A stretch of 51,836 nucleotides of DNA, from NCBI GenBank assembly GCA_005772895.1, contig SXIH01000017.1, positions 1 to 51,836 of the forward strand, given 5' to 3'. Of the stretch, positions 1-8,536 are shown piece by piece (positions within the stretch are counted from its first letter, which is position 1; the number at the start of each line of letters is the position of its first letter). The position numbers and the translations under genes are program-made. Origin of the DNA: Bacteroidota bacterium (lineage in GTDB: Bacteria > Bacteroidota > Bacteroidia > 2-12-FULL-35-15). Under the pieces are notes generated by a model. That model was not told the origin of the DNA. It was given only the letters and a program-made list of their open reading frames with translations, and made no database searches.

Positions 1-18
1 AGGGGTATTTGTTTATCG

Positions 19-909
19 TTATTTGTTTCCTATTTGCTCTAATTTTTGCTTAAACTCATTCGATTTCTCTTTTTCATTTAAACTAAAATAGATACCCGAT
101 AAACCTAGCAATGTTTCTCTTCTATTTGGATCAAGAGAATAAGCTTTTTCCATGAAAGGAAGTGATGATTTAAATAAATTAATGGAGTTATCCTGAACAT
201 CATTTAATGCAACAATATCTAAATCGTAATCCGACTGATTAATCAAATTAACCGCCTGATTGTAATACAAAATACCCATGTTGTAATTTGCATTAATATT
301 GTTAGGATCAAACGACAAGGCTTTGTTATATTCCGCTTTTGCTAGATTCAAGAAATCAACTTTCCCTTTTCTATCACCTTCGTAAATACGCGTATAAACG
401 GTTGCAATTGCGTTGGCGAAATCAACTTCTTTTTGTTTGAAATTAGCAGGGGAAGAATCTACTAATTTGTAATATTCTCTGAAAATATCAAAATTTCTTA
501 CTGCAATTTTGTAATCAATAGTGTCTAAACTAGCTGCAGCATCGTTGTATAAAGTAGTTGCTAAATATTTAATATTCTTAATATTTTCCTGAACGTTTTC
601 TCTGGATGTATCAATAGTAAGCGATTTTTTGAATGAAATTAATGCTTCTATCCTAGATTTTGATTCTTTGTTTGCCTTTTCATTTTGATTATAAATTGTT
701 TTATAAACAAAACCACGAATGTACCAAGCCTGTCCATCCATTTGAGTTTCAGGATGTACAACTGCAGCATCAATGCACGCTTTAGCGCTATCAAGTTTGC
801 TTTGTTGCAAGAACGTGTACGCAGCAGTCACTTTTGATTGCTGAGCATTAGAAGCAACTGCTAATAAAAGCAGAAAACTTAAAATAATTGTTCTTTTAAT
901 TTTTAACAT
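19..909 (-). CDS. Secreted tetratricopeptide-repeat protein
   Basis: A 296-residue protein with an N-terminal signal peptide: Lys/Arg start, a run of Leu/Ile, then a likely cleavage after SNAQ. The C-terminal half holds at least two TPR-like helix pairs, around NKALSFDPNNINANYNMGIL and EKAYSLDPNRRETLLGLSGI, each with the usual P near the helix end. TPRs are protein-binding scaffolds; the partner is unknown. The first possible start is a TTG one codon upstream; I chose the ATG at 909. It is the downstream gene of a minus-strand run with the YfiR-like gene (gap of 27 bases), so the two may be co-transcribed and both act in the periplasm. Function beyond this is not recognisable. Confidence 0.75.
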   Translation of the reverse strand: MLKIKRTIILSFLLLLAVASNAQQSKVTAAYTFLQQSKLDSAKACIDAAVVHPETQMDGQAWYIRGFVYKTIYNQNEKANKESKSRIEALISFKKSLTIDTSRENVQENIKNIKYLATTLYNDAAASLDTIDYKIAVRNFDIFREYYKLVDSSPANFKQKEVDFANAIATVYTRIYEGDRKGKVDFLNLAKAEYNKALSFDPNNINANYNMGILYYNQAVNLINQSDYDLDIVALNDVQDNSINLFKSSLPFMEKAYSLDPNRRETLLGLSGIYFSLNEKEKSNEFKQKLEQIGNK

Positions 910-936
910 CAATTTGTAAATATATAAAAAATATTT

Positions 937-1467
937 TTATTTAACTTGCACCGACATTTCCACCAATGTTGACGCCACTTTAAGCTTGTATTTCTCTATA
1001 TTCGACCTATTTAACTCAATTTTCTGCTTATTACCGTCTACAAAGAAGTTAATTCCCGAACCTTTTGTAGCTAACCCCGATTTGTCGGTAACTATCAAAG
1101 CACTTTTCCCTTTCACCTTCCCTATTACGTCAGGAAGCTGTGCAGAGTTATCAGAAAGTATATAAACTATATGACATTTTGCACATTCGGCAGCTGAAGC
1201 AACCGATTTTATCTCAAATTTTTGGGTTCCAACAGTCTTAGAACTAGCCATTTTGTTAAGCTCATTTACCAGAGGAATACTTGTACCTAAAACTCCAACC
1301 ACAAAATTTCCTTCTTTGTAAGTATCAGGCCACTCAATGTATTTGGTAAAGTTGTAGATGTAGATGGCTTTAATTTTAGCATTTGCCTCTTCCGATTGGT
1401 CAGCAGGAGCCACCATCCATGAGGATAGCAGAAGAATAGAGACCAATATAAAGAGTAGTTTTTTCAT
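937..1467 (-). CDS. YfiR-like (DUF4154) periplasmic protein
   Basis: The protein has 176 residues from the ATG at 1467. An open frame extends 24 codons further, but the ATG immediately precedes a clean signal peptide (MKKLLFILVSILLLSSW), so the longer form is unlikely. The mature part begins with the family signature KAIYIYNFTKYIEWP, and the fold continues with VVGVLGTS and the closing strand INFFVDGNKQKIELNR. In Pseudomonas, YfiR is a periplasmic repressor of a diguanylate cyclase. In Bacteroidota, DUF4154 proteins often occur as isolated periplasmic proteins. No YfiN-type cyclase is seen nearby, so the partner is unknown. The assignment to the family is firm, the role is not. Confidence 0.8.
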   Translation of the reverse strand: MKKLLFILVSILLLSSWMVAPADQSEEANAKIKAIYIYNFTKYIEWPDTYKEGNFVVGVLGTSIPLVNELNKMASSKTVGTQKFEIKSVASAAECAKCHIVYILSDNSAQLPDVIGKVKGKSALIVTDKSGLATKGSGINFFVDGNKQKIELNRSNIEKYKLKVASTLVEMSVQVK

Positions 1468-1599
1468 TATTTTTTCAATACACAAATCAAATTGCAAGCC
1501 ATGTTTTTTTACTAAAGTGCAAATATAGGGTTTTTTCATTAAAAATGATGCTTATAGGTCTATAAAATCAATTTTTAGACGCTTCAAATCCTATAAAGT

Positions 1600-1636
1600 A
1601 AAAACGCCCGGTTATTTTCTATAACCGGGCGTTTTT
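1600..1636. terminator. Strong hairpin terminator, A/T flanked on both sides
   Basis: A perfect 16-bp stem (AAAAACGCCCGGTTAT with its complement) around a 5-nt loop. Runs of A and T at its ends let it act on either strand. It ends the minus-strand DUF4139 gene and insulates the YfiR/TPR pair. Two other hairpins in the window share its AAAACGCCC arm. Confidence 0.85.
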
Positions 1637-1655
1637 AGTTCAAATATTTTTATCA

Positions 1656-3356
1656 TTACAATCCTGCCAAAGCCTTATCTTTTGGAAACTTTACAGTATA
1701 AGAAATGGTTACTTTTTTGGTTTCTTTTGGCTTCAAATTGAACTTCCAATTAACAATTCCACTGGCTTCATCCAATTCTCCTCCTGAAACTTCTGCTAAT
1801 GTAACTACTATGTCTTTTGTTTGAGAAACTGGTATTTGATCTTGCAAATTGAAATTAGAACTCGATGACTTTGTATTGCGAATAGTAATTTCATAAGTCA
1901 CCGTTTTTACTTTTTCTTCACCAATTAACTTTTCTTTTGTTTTATCTTTTTGTTTAACACGGGTAACTACCATATTTTTATCTCTGCCTAATGTTAAATC
2001 TAAAGTGTCAGATAAATTTGTTGGATCGATGTAAGACTCACCTACAAATGTTCCATCAAAATAGATATTTGCACTTCCTGCAGCCAGATTCAATTCATCC
2101 CAATCAGTAATTTTCGCTACTAAAAATGCATCTTTATCCATTTTCGGTGCTGCAAAATGTATGTAATTTGCTGGAATATCTTTGGTTTGAACTGCCACAA
2201 AATGTGTTTTTCCATCACAAGGAATACTGTAAGCTAATTTAATATCATACTCAACTGTTGTAATGTTTTCTTCTGCCACCACATAATTAGAAATGGATTC
2301 TGCAACAACTTCTGGCGCACTCCATGCATAAGTTCCTCCAGTTGCAGTATTAACAGTAGATTTTGACAAATCATCTTTCTGACTTTCTGAACGTTTGTTC
2401 TTTTTGTAATCGTAAGCATAAGGATTATAATAATTTAACCACCATGTATTTAAAACGGGTTTTACATTGCTTTGATTTGGATTAGCTGTTGAAAGAGTTA
2501 ATTTCACATCGTTCCAATCTATCCCTGTATTTTGATAAACTTGTGCTTTATATGTTAATTGCATATTTCCACCTGTTCCTTTTGCACGTAAATCATAAGA
2601 AGGAGTCCAACCTGCATCTTGCAACATATAATTAATATTCATTGTTCCGTTAGTTGCTACATCTGCAGAAACTGTAATAATTACACGATAATTTGTTTCG
2701 TCTTTTACTATATCTCCTGTAATAGAATTATATGTTTGCAATGCTAACAAATCGGTTTGCATACGTTGTTTTTTAATATTTACCCGATACTCTTCTTTTT
2801 TTAATTTTAACAATTCTGAGTTAATATTACTCAACTTTTCTCTTAAAAAAGTCAATGCGTCTTTTACTAAATTCAAGGTATCTTTTTTGGTTTCTCCTTT
2901 GATTATTCTATTATTCAGCAAAGTAGTTTTTTCAATATTCAATGCTGCCATTTTTGATGTAATTTCTTCGATATCAAAATCAATCATCACAATAGAATCT
3001 TGCAACATTTTTATTTGTTTTAAGTTCTTAGGATTTTTTGTAAGATCAACATCTTTGGGCTCAGGATATTTAATACTATGCTGAACATCCATAATTACAA
3101 AGTTACCAAAACCGCTTGCCTGAATGCTTCTCGGGTCGATTGTGGACTCCAGTCCTTCAAAAATCAAAGTAGTAATTCCCGAATTCATATTCACCAAAGA
3201 ACTTCTGTAAATTTGAGCTCCTTGTGTAAATACCGTTACATTTTCAATTTTTGATTTGATGTTTTTTTCTGATGGAGCTATCGCTCCGTTAGAATGGTTG
3301 CTAGCAAATAATGTTATAAATGCTGTAGCGATGATGGATGTTGTGATAGATTTCAT
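1656..3356 (-). CDS. DUF4140/DUF4139 (mucoidy inhibitor MuiA-like) secreted protein
   Basis: A 566-residue protein with a weak signal peptide (residues 1-25). Residues about 37-140 match the DUF4140 N-terminal domain (IENVTVFTQGAQIYRS), about 120-205 form a coiled coil, and about 225-560 the DUF4139 beta domain, with YMLQDAGWTPSYDLRA and YQNTGIDWNDVKLTLSTANP. MuiA-type proteins are named from a Streptomyces mucoidy phenotype; no biochemical function is established. Residues 338-349 (ATGGTYAWSAPE), in a linker inside the DUF4139 part, recur in the anti-sigma factor encoded divergently at 4077. Gene end and terminator at 1600 are clear. It is divergent from the sigma-factor gene, so a shared control region of about 130 bases is likely. 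Confidence 0.8.
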   Translation of the reverse strand: MKSITTSIIATAFITLFASNHSNGAIAPSEKNIKSKIENVTVFTQGAQIYRSSLVNMNSGITTLIFEGLESTIDPRSIQASGFGNFVIMDVQHSIKYPEPKDVDLTKNPKNLKQIKMLQDSIVMIDFDIEEITSKMAALNIEKTTLLNNRIIKGETKKDTLNLVKDALTFLREKLSNINSELLKLKKEEYRVNIKKQRMQTDLLALQTYNSITGDIVKDETNYRVIITVSADVATNGTMNINYMLQDAGWTPSYDLRAKGTGGNMQLTYKAQVYQNTGIDWNDVKLTLSTANPNQSNVKPVLNTWWLNYYNPYAYDYKKNKRSESQKDDLSKSTVNTATGGTYAWSAPEVVAESISNYVVAEENITTVEYDIKLAYSIPCDGKTHFVAVQTKDIPANYIHFAAPKMDKDAFLVAKITDWDELNLAAGSANIYFDGTFVGESYIDPTNLSDTLDLTLGRDKNMVVTRVKQKDKTKEKLIGEEKVKTVTYEITIRNTKSSSSNFNLQDQIPVSQTKDIVVTLAEVSGGELDEASGIVNWKFNLKPKETKKVTISYTVKFPKDKALAGL

Positions 3357-3472
3357 AATTTTTTATTTTGAGTTTGAAACAATTTTTATTTTTAATTCGA
3401 CAATAGGATGCAACACCATAAAAAATTCCATACTGATTTTTTATTTCTAATTCATCTTCTTTATAAAATGTC

Positions 3473-3480
3473 TATTTTTG
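3473..3480 (+). promoter_or_regulatory. Possible -7 box of the sigma-factor gene
   Basis: TATTTTTG matches the Bacteroidota -7 consensus TAnnTTTG exactly. No convincing TTTG lies 17-20 bases upstream, so this is tentative. It overlaps a TTG that could be read as an upstream start codon, which argues for the ATG at 3493. Confidence 0.35.
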
Positions 3481-3492
3481 TATATACTATAT

Positions 3493-4077
3493 ATGCAAGC
3501 ATCACAATTAAATAAGTATGACGATTTGCAACTGGTTGCTGAATACAAGCTAACCGGAAACAATACTTTTGTTGGTGAGTTGCATAGGAGATATACACAT
3601 TTAATTTTTGGGGTTTGTATGAAATACCTGAAAAATGAAGATGATGCTCAGGATGCCAGTATGCAAATTTTCGAAAAACTTTTAGTGGATTTAAAAAAAC
3701 ATGAGGTACAGCAATTTAAAGCTTGGCTTCACATGGTTTGTAAAAATTTCTGTTTAATGCAACTGCGCTCGGGCGCTTCTAAATTAAAACGCACAAAAGA
3801 AATGCAAAAAGATTTGGTATCATTTATGGAATCCAATAGTGAGTTGCATCTTACAGTTGAAAACACAAAAGAAATCCAATTAACATTTATGGAAGAATGT
3901 TTAAAAGGATTGAATGAAGAACAAAAATTATGTGTTGAATTGTTTTTTTTACAAGAAAAAAGTTATCAGGAAGTGACAGAATTAACAAGCTACAACATGA
4001 ATAATGTGAAGAGCTATATTCAAAACGGAAAACGAAATTTAAAAATTTGCATTGAAAATAAAAGTGCAAAAAAATAA
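3493..4077 (+). CDS. ECF-type RNA polymerase sigma factor
   Basis: The protein has 194 residues from the ATG at 3493; a TTG five codons upstream lies in a possible promoter box and is less likely. The first half shows sigma region 2 (YTHLIFGVCMKYLKNEDDAQDASMQIFEKL), and the last 60 residues region 4 (CVELFFLQEKSYQEVTELTSY, then NMNNVKSYIQNGKRNLK), the -35 recognition helix-turn-helix. Length and two-domain layout fit the group IV (ECF) sigma-70 family. The stop codon overlaps the start of the anti-sigma gene by one base (TAATG), so the two are translationally coupled. This is the usual arrangement for a membrane-controlled sigma/anti-sigma pair. Target promoters are unknown; the divergent DUF4139 gene is a natural candidate. 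Confidence 0.92.
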   Translation: MQASQLNKYDDLQLVAEYKLTGNNTFVGELHRRYTHLIFGVCMKYLKNEDDAQDASMQIFEKLLVDLKKHEVQQFKAWLHMVCKNFCLMQLRSGASKLKRTKEMQKDLVSFMESNSELHLTVENTKEIQLTFMEECLKGLNEEQKLCVELFFLQEKSYQEVTELTSYNMNNVKSYIQNGKRNLKICIENKSAKK

Positions 4078-5567
4078 TGAGCAACCATTTAAAACATACC
4101 ATTTATTCACCCACCGATTGTCTTTCGGAAAAAATGTTGTTTGATTATATCGACAACAAGTTAAGCCAGAAAGAAAGACATATCGTTGAAAAACATTTGC
4201 TTGATTGTGAAATGTGTTCAGATGCTTTAGAAGGACTGGAATTAACAAAAGACAGAAACCGCATTGCCTTAATAAAAGAAGCAATAAATAAACGAATTCA
4301 GTTTCTCGACTCCGCTCGAAATGACAAAGATCGGGCTATTGTAGTTTCATTTAATTATAAAATGGCATTTTCAATTGCTGCAGCCATTGCCTTATTAGTT
4401 GTAGGAGTTTTCTTTTTTAATCAGATAAATTTAAAAGAAGCGACAATGAATGGCGATATGGCCGAACTTAAAAAAACAGAAAGTCCGGCTCCACCTCCAG
4501 CACCTCCTACAGATAGCTCAGAAAATATAGTAACCGAAACTGTCGCTACAGGCACAGGAAAAGAAACAACAGAAACGAATGATGAAGCAGATAAATTTGG
4601 CCCCGGGAAAGTAGCCGATCAGGAAATTGCAATGTCAGAGGAAGAGCAGAAACCCGGTTTTTATAAAAATAAAGAAGGTTTGGCAGAGAATAGAAACCAA
4701 GGATTAGTTGCTCCAGTTGAAAGTTCCGGAAACACAACTGTAATAGCTTATGACGCAACAATTTCTCCAAACGATGATAGAGCAAATAACCAATTAGAAA
4801 CAGTTTCTATTCCTAAAACGAGTGCTCCTGAACGTGAAAAAGATGCTAAACTAGACGATACAAAAAAAGCTGAAGAGAAAACAATTACTGGTGCAACGGG
4901 AGGAACTTTTGCATGGAGCACTCCTGATCAAAATGAAAAACAAAAAAATACAGGAGATAATACTGCTGGAAAAGGTGAACAAATTGAATTAGCAAAAAAG
5001 GTTGATAAGGGAGGGAAATCTCGTTCAGAAGGAAAGCTTTTTGAAGAAAAAGGAAAACCTAAAAAAGCACAAGTAGTTACTAAAGAAAGCGCAGCGGATG
5101 AAGATGGCAATAAAGCTGCAGGTGATGTAGGTTATGCACCAAATAGTATTTCTCAAACGACAGAAAAAAGTAAAGATGTTGACGAGTTAAAGTCAGAAGT
5201 ATTAACTAACACAAGTACAACTCAAACTGTAACTGATTCTATTGAACAGATTTTTTCTGTGGTTGAAGAAATGCCGGAATATCCAGATGGAAATGGTGAA
5301 ATGATGAAATTTATATCAAAGAATATGCATATAGACAAAAATCGTTATATGGAAACTAATGCGAATATTACAAAAGCCTACGTACAATTTGTTGTAGGAA
5401 AAGATGGAAGTATTCTCAATCCAAAAATTACGAAAGCTGGAAATCCTGAACTTGACAAAGAAGCTATACGTATTGTTAAAATGATGCCGAAATGGAAGCC
5501 TGGAAAACAAAATGGTAAACCTGTTTCTGTAACTTATAATTTACCTATTCAATTGGAATTAAGGTAA
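4077..5567 (+). CDS. Anti-sigma factor (zinc HC2) fused to a TonB C-terminal domain
   Basis: The protein has 496 residues. Cytoplasmic part: a zf-HC2/ZAS anti-sigma motif H-x3-C-x2-C at H40, C44, C47. One membrane segment lies at about 95-116. The periplasmic part is a long low-complexity linker rich in Pro, Lys, Glu and Thr (about 120-395), ending in a TonB_C fold at 396-496 (PEYPDG start, YVQFVVGKDGSI, PKWKPGKQNGKPV, final strand LPIQLELR). The likely role is to hold the upstream sigma factor and sense an outer-membrane or periplasmic partner through the TonB domain. Odd points: residues 273-284 repeat a motif of the divergent DUF4139 protein, and residues 76-83 are encoded by a sequence resembling a genomic repeat seen elsewhere in the window. 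Domain calls are secure; the mechanism is inferred. Confidence 0.88.
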   Translation: MSNHLKHTIYSPTDCLSEKMLFDYIDNKLSQKERHIVEKHLLDCEMCSDALEGLELTKDRNRIALIKEAINKRIQFLDSARNDKDRAIVVSFNYKMAFSIAAAIALLVVGVFFFNQINLKEATMNGDMAELKKTESPAPPPAPPTDSSENIVTETVATGTGKETTETNDEADKFGPGKVADQEIAMSEEEQKPGFYKNKEGLAENRNQGLVAPVESSGNTTVIAYDATISPNDDRANNQLETVSIPKTSAPEREKDAKLDDTKKAEEKTITGATGGTFAWSTPDQNEKQKNTGDNTAGKGEQIELAKKVDKGGKSRSEGKLFEEKGKPKKAQVVTKESAADEDGNKAAGDVGYAPNSISQTTEKSKDVDELKSEVLTNTSTTQTVTDSIEQIFSVVEEMPEYPDGNGEMMKFISKNMHIDKNRYMETNANITKAYVQFVVGKDGSILNPKITKAGNPELDKEAIRIVKMMPKWKPGKQNGKPVSVTYNLPIQLELR

Positions 5568-5635
5568 CATCTATTATTAACATCTCTTACTTAATAACCT
5601 TTTCTTTAGTACTCTTCTTTAAGCTATTTTCCAAT

Positions 5636-5643
5636 TAACTTTG
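5636..5643 (+). promoter_or_regulatory. Possible -7 box of the NlpC/P60 gene
   Basis: TAACTTTG is an exact TAnnTTTG match 16 bases before the ATG at 5659. It covers the TTG at 5641 that could otherwise serve as start. No clear -33 TTTG is visible. Confidence 0.35.
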
Positions 5644-5658
5644 AGAAAAGCTATTTTG

Positions 5659-6210
5659 ATGACTGTTTGCAGAAACATTTTTCTTTTCATTTTAGTATGC
5701 ATTCTTTTGCCTCTGGCTGTTTCAATCAGCTCGTGTAAATCTCACAAAGATGCTTCAAGCAATTCTTCAAACTCAAATGTTCCTAAATCAAAAAAAGTTA
5801 AAGAAAAATATGCTACACTCTTAAATATAGAGGAAGATAAAATAGAAAATATAAAACTTTATTCTTTTATTGATGAATGGTATGGCGTTCCATACAAATA
5901 TGGAGGTAAAACAAAAAGTGGAATTGACTGTTCCAATTTTACATCTACACTTTATTCAAACATTTATAACAAATCGCTTACTGGCTCCTCCTCTTCTATT
6001 TTTGATCAATGCAAAACAATTTCAAAAAGCAATTTAGAAGAAGGTGATTTGGTGTTTTTTAAAATTGATGGAGACAAAATTTCACATATTGGAGTGTATT
6101 TACAAAACAATAAGTTTGTGCATGCTACAACAAAAAAAGGTGTAATGATTGACGATTTAGATGAAGCTTATTATAAAAAATATTTTTATAAAGCAGGAAG
6201 GCTGAAATAA
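5659..6210 (+). CDS. NlpC/P60 cell-wall peptidase lipoprotein
   Basis: The protein has 183 residues from the ATG at 5659; a TTG six codons upstream lies in a promoter-like box. The N-terminal hydrophobic segment ends in a lipobox-like ISSC, so it is probably a lipoprotein. The NlpC/P60 catalytic core is complete: Cys in GIDCSNF (residue 91 from this start), His in ISHIGVYL (143) and a third polar residue, His in KFVHA (155). The substrate-side motif WYGVPYKYGGK precedes the Cys, as in DL-endopeptidases such as Spr/MepS. It should cut the peptide stems of peptidoglycan from the periplasmic face. It lies about 90 bases after the anti-sigma gene and might belong to its regulon. Confidence 0.88.
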   Translation: MTVCRNIFLFILVCILLPLAVSISSCKSHKDASSNSSNSNVPKSKKVKEKYATLLNIEEDKIENIKLYSFIDEWYGVPYKYGGKTKSGIDCSNFTSTLYSNIYNKSLTGSSSSIFDQCKTISKSNLEEGDLVFFKIDGDKISHIGVYLQNNKFVHATTKKGVMIDDLDEAYYKKYFYKAGRLK

Positions 6211-6248
6211 TTATAAATGTTAAATTAATTGTTGTTGTAAAAATATTA

Positions 6249-7415
6249 ATGAAAAACAATTTTAGCATTGCAATCATAACAAAAATTACTGCACTTGCTT
6301 GCTTAGTAAGCATGCTCCTATCCTATAAATTATGGCTAGGCGACAGAATGTTTCCTTTGATACCAATTTTTGATTTTCTACCCGACTTTCACCATCCCAT
6401 CGATATTATTTTATTTGTCTTAACTGCATTATTTCTTTTATTCATTATAATTTTAAAAAATACTCAAAAATTTATTATCGCTTTTTTAATTTCAGCAATC
6501 ATCTTATCTATTCTTGATTTGAATCGTTGGCAACCCTGGTTTTATCAATACCTATTGATGTTTTTCATTATCTCGTTTTATGATATAAACAAAAATGACA
6601 ACAAGCACTCAGAAGCCATTATCACTCTTTTTAAACTAATGATTGGAGCCATATACTTTTGGAGTGGTTTACAAAAACTCAATCCGCATTTTATTACAGA
6701 TACCTATCCTTGGCTGATGGAGCCAATAACAAATCACATGACTGAAAATGGAATCAGAAATATTGATTGGCTAGGAAAAGCATTTCCTATAATTGAAATT
6801 TCAACAGGAATTGCACTGTTCTTTTCAAGAACAAAAAAATTCGCTGTCACCTTACTGTTTTTAATGCACCTATTTATTTTATTTGTACTGGGTCCATTCG
6901 GACATAATTACAATCCGGTTGTTTGGCCCTGGAATATTGCCATGATGCTTTTTGCATACATCCTCTTTATAAAAAATGACTCTTTCAAAATTTCACAAAT
7001 AAAAAACATGTTCACTTTTCATTCTATAAAAATTGTGACTATTTTATTTATTCTTTTTCCTTTGTTTAATTTTTTAAATTCATGGGATTCTTACTTGTCA
7101 CACAATTTATACTCAGGAAATACAAGCAATGGAGTGATATATATTTCCGATTCTGTTGAATCAAAATTACCGCCTGAAATAAAACAATATTCAAAAGGAG
7201 AAATGAATTTGAATCAGATTACGATTAAATATTGGTGCATGATGGAATTGGGAGTTCCCGCATACCCTGAAAAAAGAAATTTTATGGCAGTAACAAAAAC
7301 TTTTTATAAATATGCTACTGATTCGGCAGAAATATATTTTATGTTTACACCAAAATTAAAATTGAGCGAATTGTCTCAAGGATTTACAAGAGATGCAGAA
7401 GAAGTTTCACCATAA
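6249..7415 (+). CDS. Multi-pass membrane protein, DoxX/HTTM-like
   Basis: The protein has 388 residues with about eight to nine hydrophobic helices: near 7-27, 47-68, 74-91, 95-112, 127-147, 176-193, 197-218, 223-241 and 259-278. A C-terminal soluble part of roughly 110 residues follows. The motif YFWSGLQKLNPHF, with a Trp and Lys inside a helix, recalls DoxX- and HTTM-type membrane proteins of Bacteroidota, but I cannot assign a family firmly. The C-terminal domain probably faces the periplasm (inferred). It ends 14 bases before the DUF2235 gene, so the two are likely co-transcribed. Confidence 0.6.
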   Translation: MKNNFSIAIITKITALACLVSMLLSYKLWLGDRMFPLIPIFDFLPDFHHPIDIILFVLTALFLLFIIILKNTQKFIIAFLISAIILSILDLNRWQPWFYQYLLMFFIISFYDINKNDNKHSEAIITLFKLMIGAIYFWSGLQKLNPHFITDTYPWLMEPITNHMTENGIRNIDWLGKAFPIIEISTGIALFFSRTKKFAVTLLFLMHLFILFVLGPFGHNYNPVVWPWNIAMMLFAYILFIKNDSFKISQIKNMFTFHSIKIVTILFILFPLFNFLNSWDSYLSHNLYSGNTSNGVIYISDSVESKLPPEIKQYSKGEMNLNQITIKYWCMMELGVPAYPEKRNFMAVTKTFYKYATDSAEIYFMFTPKLKLSELSQGFTRDAEEVSP

Positions 7416-7429
7416 TTAAATTATTTTTC

Positions 7430-8476
7430 ATGGGAAAAAATATTGTTGTGTTTTCAGATGGAACCGGACAAAAAGGTGGCGTAAATAATAACACCAATAT
7501 TTACAAACTTTTTAATATGGTTGAGGATCGAACAAAAAAGCAAATCACATATTATGACCCTGGATTGGGAACTGATTGGAAAAAAATAACAGGGAATGTT
7601 TTTGGTAGAGGTTTTTCTAAAAACTTGTTAGATTGTTATCAATTTATATTTGAAAATTACGAAGCAGGTGACGATATATTTCTCTTTGGATTCAGCAGAG
7701 GAGCAGCAACCGTGAGAAGTTTGTCGGGATTTATTCATCTTTTTGGTGTATTGCCTATGGCAAGAAAAGACATTATTAATGAAGCATTTAAAATCTATAC
7801 AATTAGAAACAAGGTTCAAAGAAAAAACAAAGCAAAACGATTTATCGAATTGCACCATACAATGTGGGTTAAAATTAAATTTATCGGAGTTTTCGATACT
7901 GTTTCAGCACTTGGATTTGAAAACAGATGGATTGGTACTCTCTTCAATAGATTTTTGACACATAAATTTCATTCACTTGATTTAAGCGATAGTGTAATTT
8001 ACGCTCGACATGCATTGGCAATAGATGAAAAACGCAAAACATTTCTACCAAAAATATGGGAAAAACTGGAAGACGGCCAACCAAAAGACAGATTAAAACA
8101 AGTTTGGTTTTGCGGAGTTCATACAGATGTGGGTGGCGGATACAAAGAAGATGAGCTCTCACACTTTTCACTTAAATGGATGATGGATGAAGCTACTTCA
8201 AAAGGATTATTGATTTATGAAAAAGCTCCTGCCTATATTACTTTCTTAGAAGCCAATAAAAATATAGATGGGAAAATGCACAATGAGCAACTAGGTTTTA
8301 AAGGACATTTATTTAGAACTGAAGGTAGAAGCTGGAAAGAAAGTAAAAACGGAAAACTACTTATTCATGAAAGTGTATTAAAAAGAACTAAGAATACAGC
8401 TAATAGAAAAGATCCAGCATATTCTCCATGGATTTTAGAAATGAAAGATAAAATAATTGAATGTAAAAATGAATAA
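7430..8476 (+). CDS. DUF2235 alpha/beta-hydrolase
   Basis: The protein has 348 residues. The DUF2235 fold starts with NIVVFSDGTGQ and contains the nucleophile elbow GFSRGA with Ser89. A probable acid is Asp156 in FIGVFDTVSALG, and a probable His231 lies in VWFCGVHTDVGGGY, so the triad looks complete. DUF2235 includes the Tle1 phospholipase effectors of type VI secretion and many cytosolic enzymes of unknown substrate. No T6SS genes, immunity gene or export signal are seen here, so a housekeeping lipid or ester hydrolase is more likely than an effector. It follows the membrane protein by 14 bases. Confidence 0.85.
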   Translation: MGKNIVVFSDGTGQKGGVNNNTNIYKLFNMVEDRTKKQITYYDPGLGTDWKKITGNVFGRGFSKNLLDCYQFIFENYEAGDDIFLFGFSRGAATVRSLSGFIHLFGVLPMARKDIINEAFKIYTIRNKVQRKNKAKRFIELHHTMWVKIKFIGVFDTVSALGFENRWIGTLFNRFLTHKFHSLDLSDSVIYARHALAIDEKRKTFLPKIWEKLEDGQPKDRLKQVWFCGVHTDVGGGYKEDELSHFSLKWMMDEATSKGLLIYEKAPAYITFLEANKNIDGKMHNEQLGFKGHLFRTEGRSWKESKNGKLLIHESVLKRTKNTANRKDPAYSPWILEMKDKIIECKNE

Positions 8477-8536
8477 AATAATTGTGGTATATTCGTATGT
8501 CAAACAAAAATTAATATTCACTAAACTCTCAAACAA

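Noticed and set aside
7430..8476. DUF2235 protein as a type VI secretion effector
   Set aside because: No VgrG, Hcp, PAAR or immunity genes nearby.
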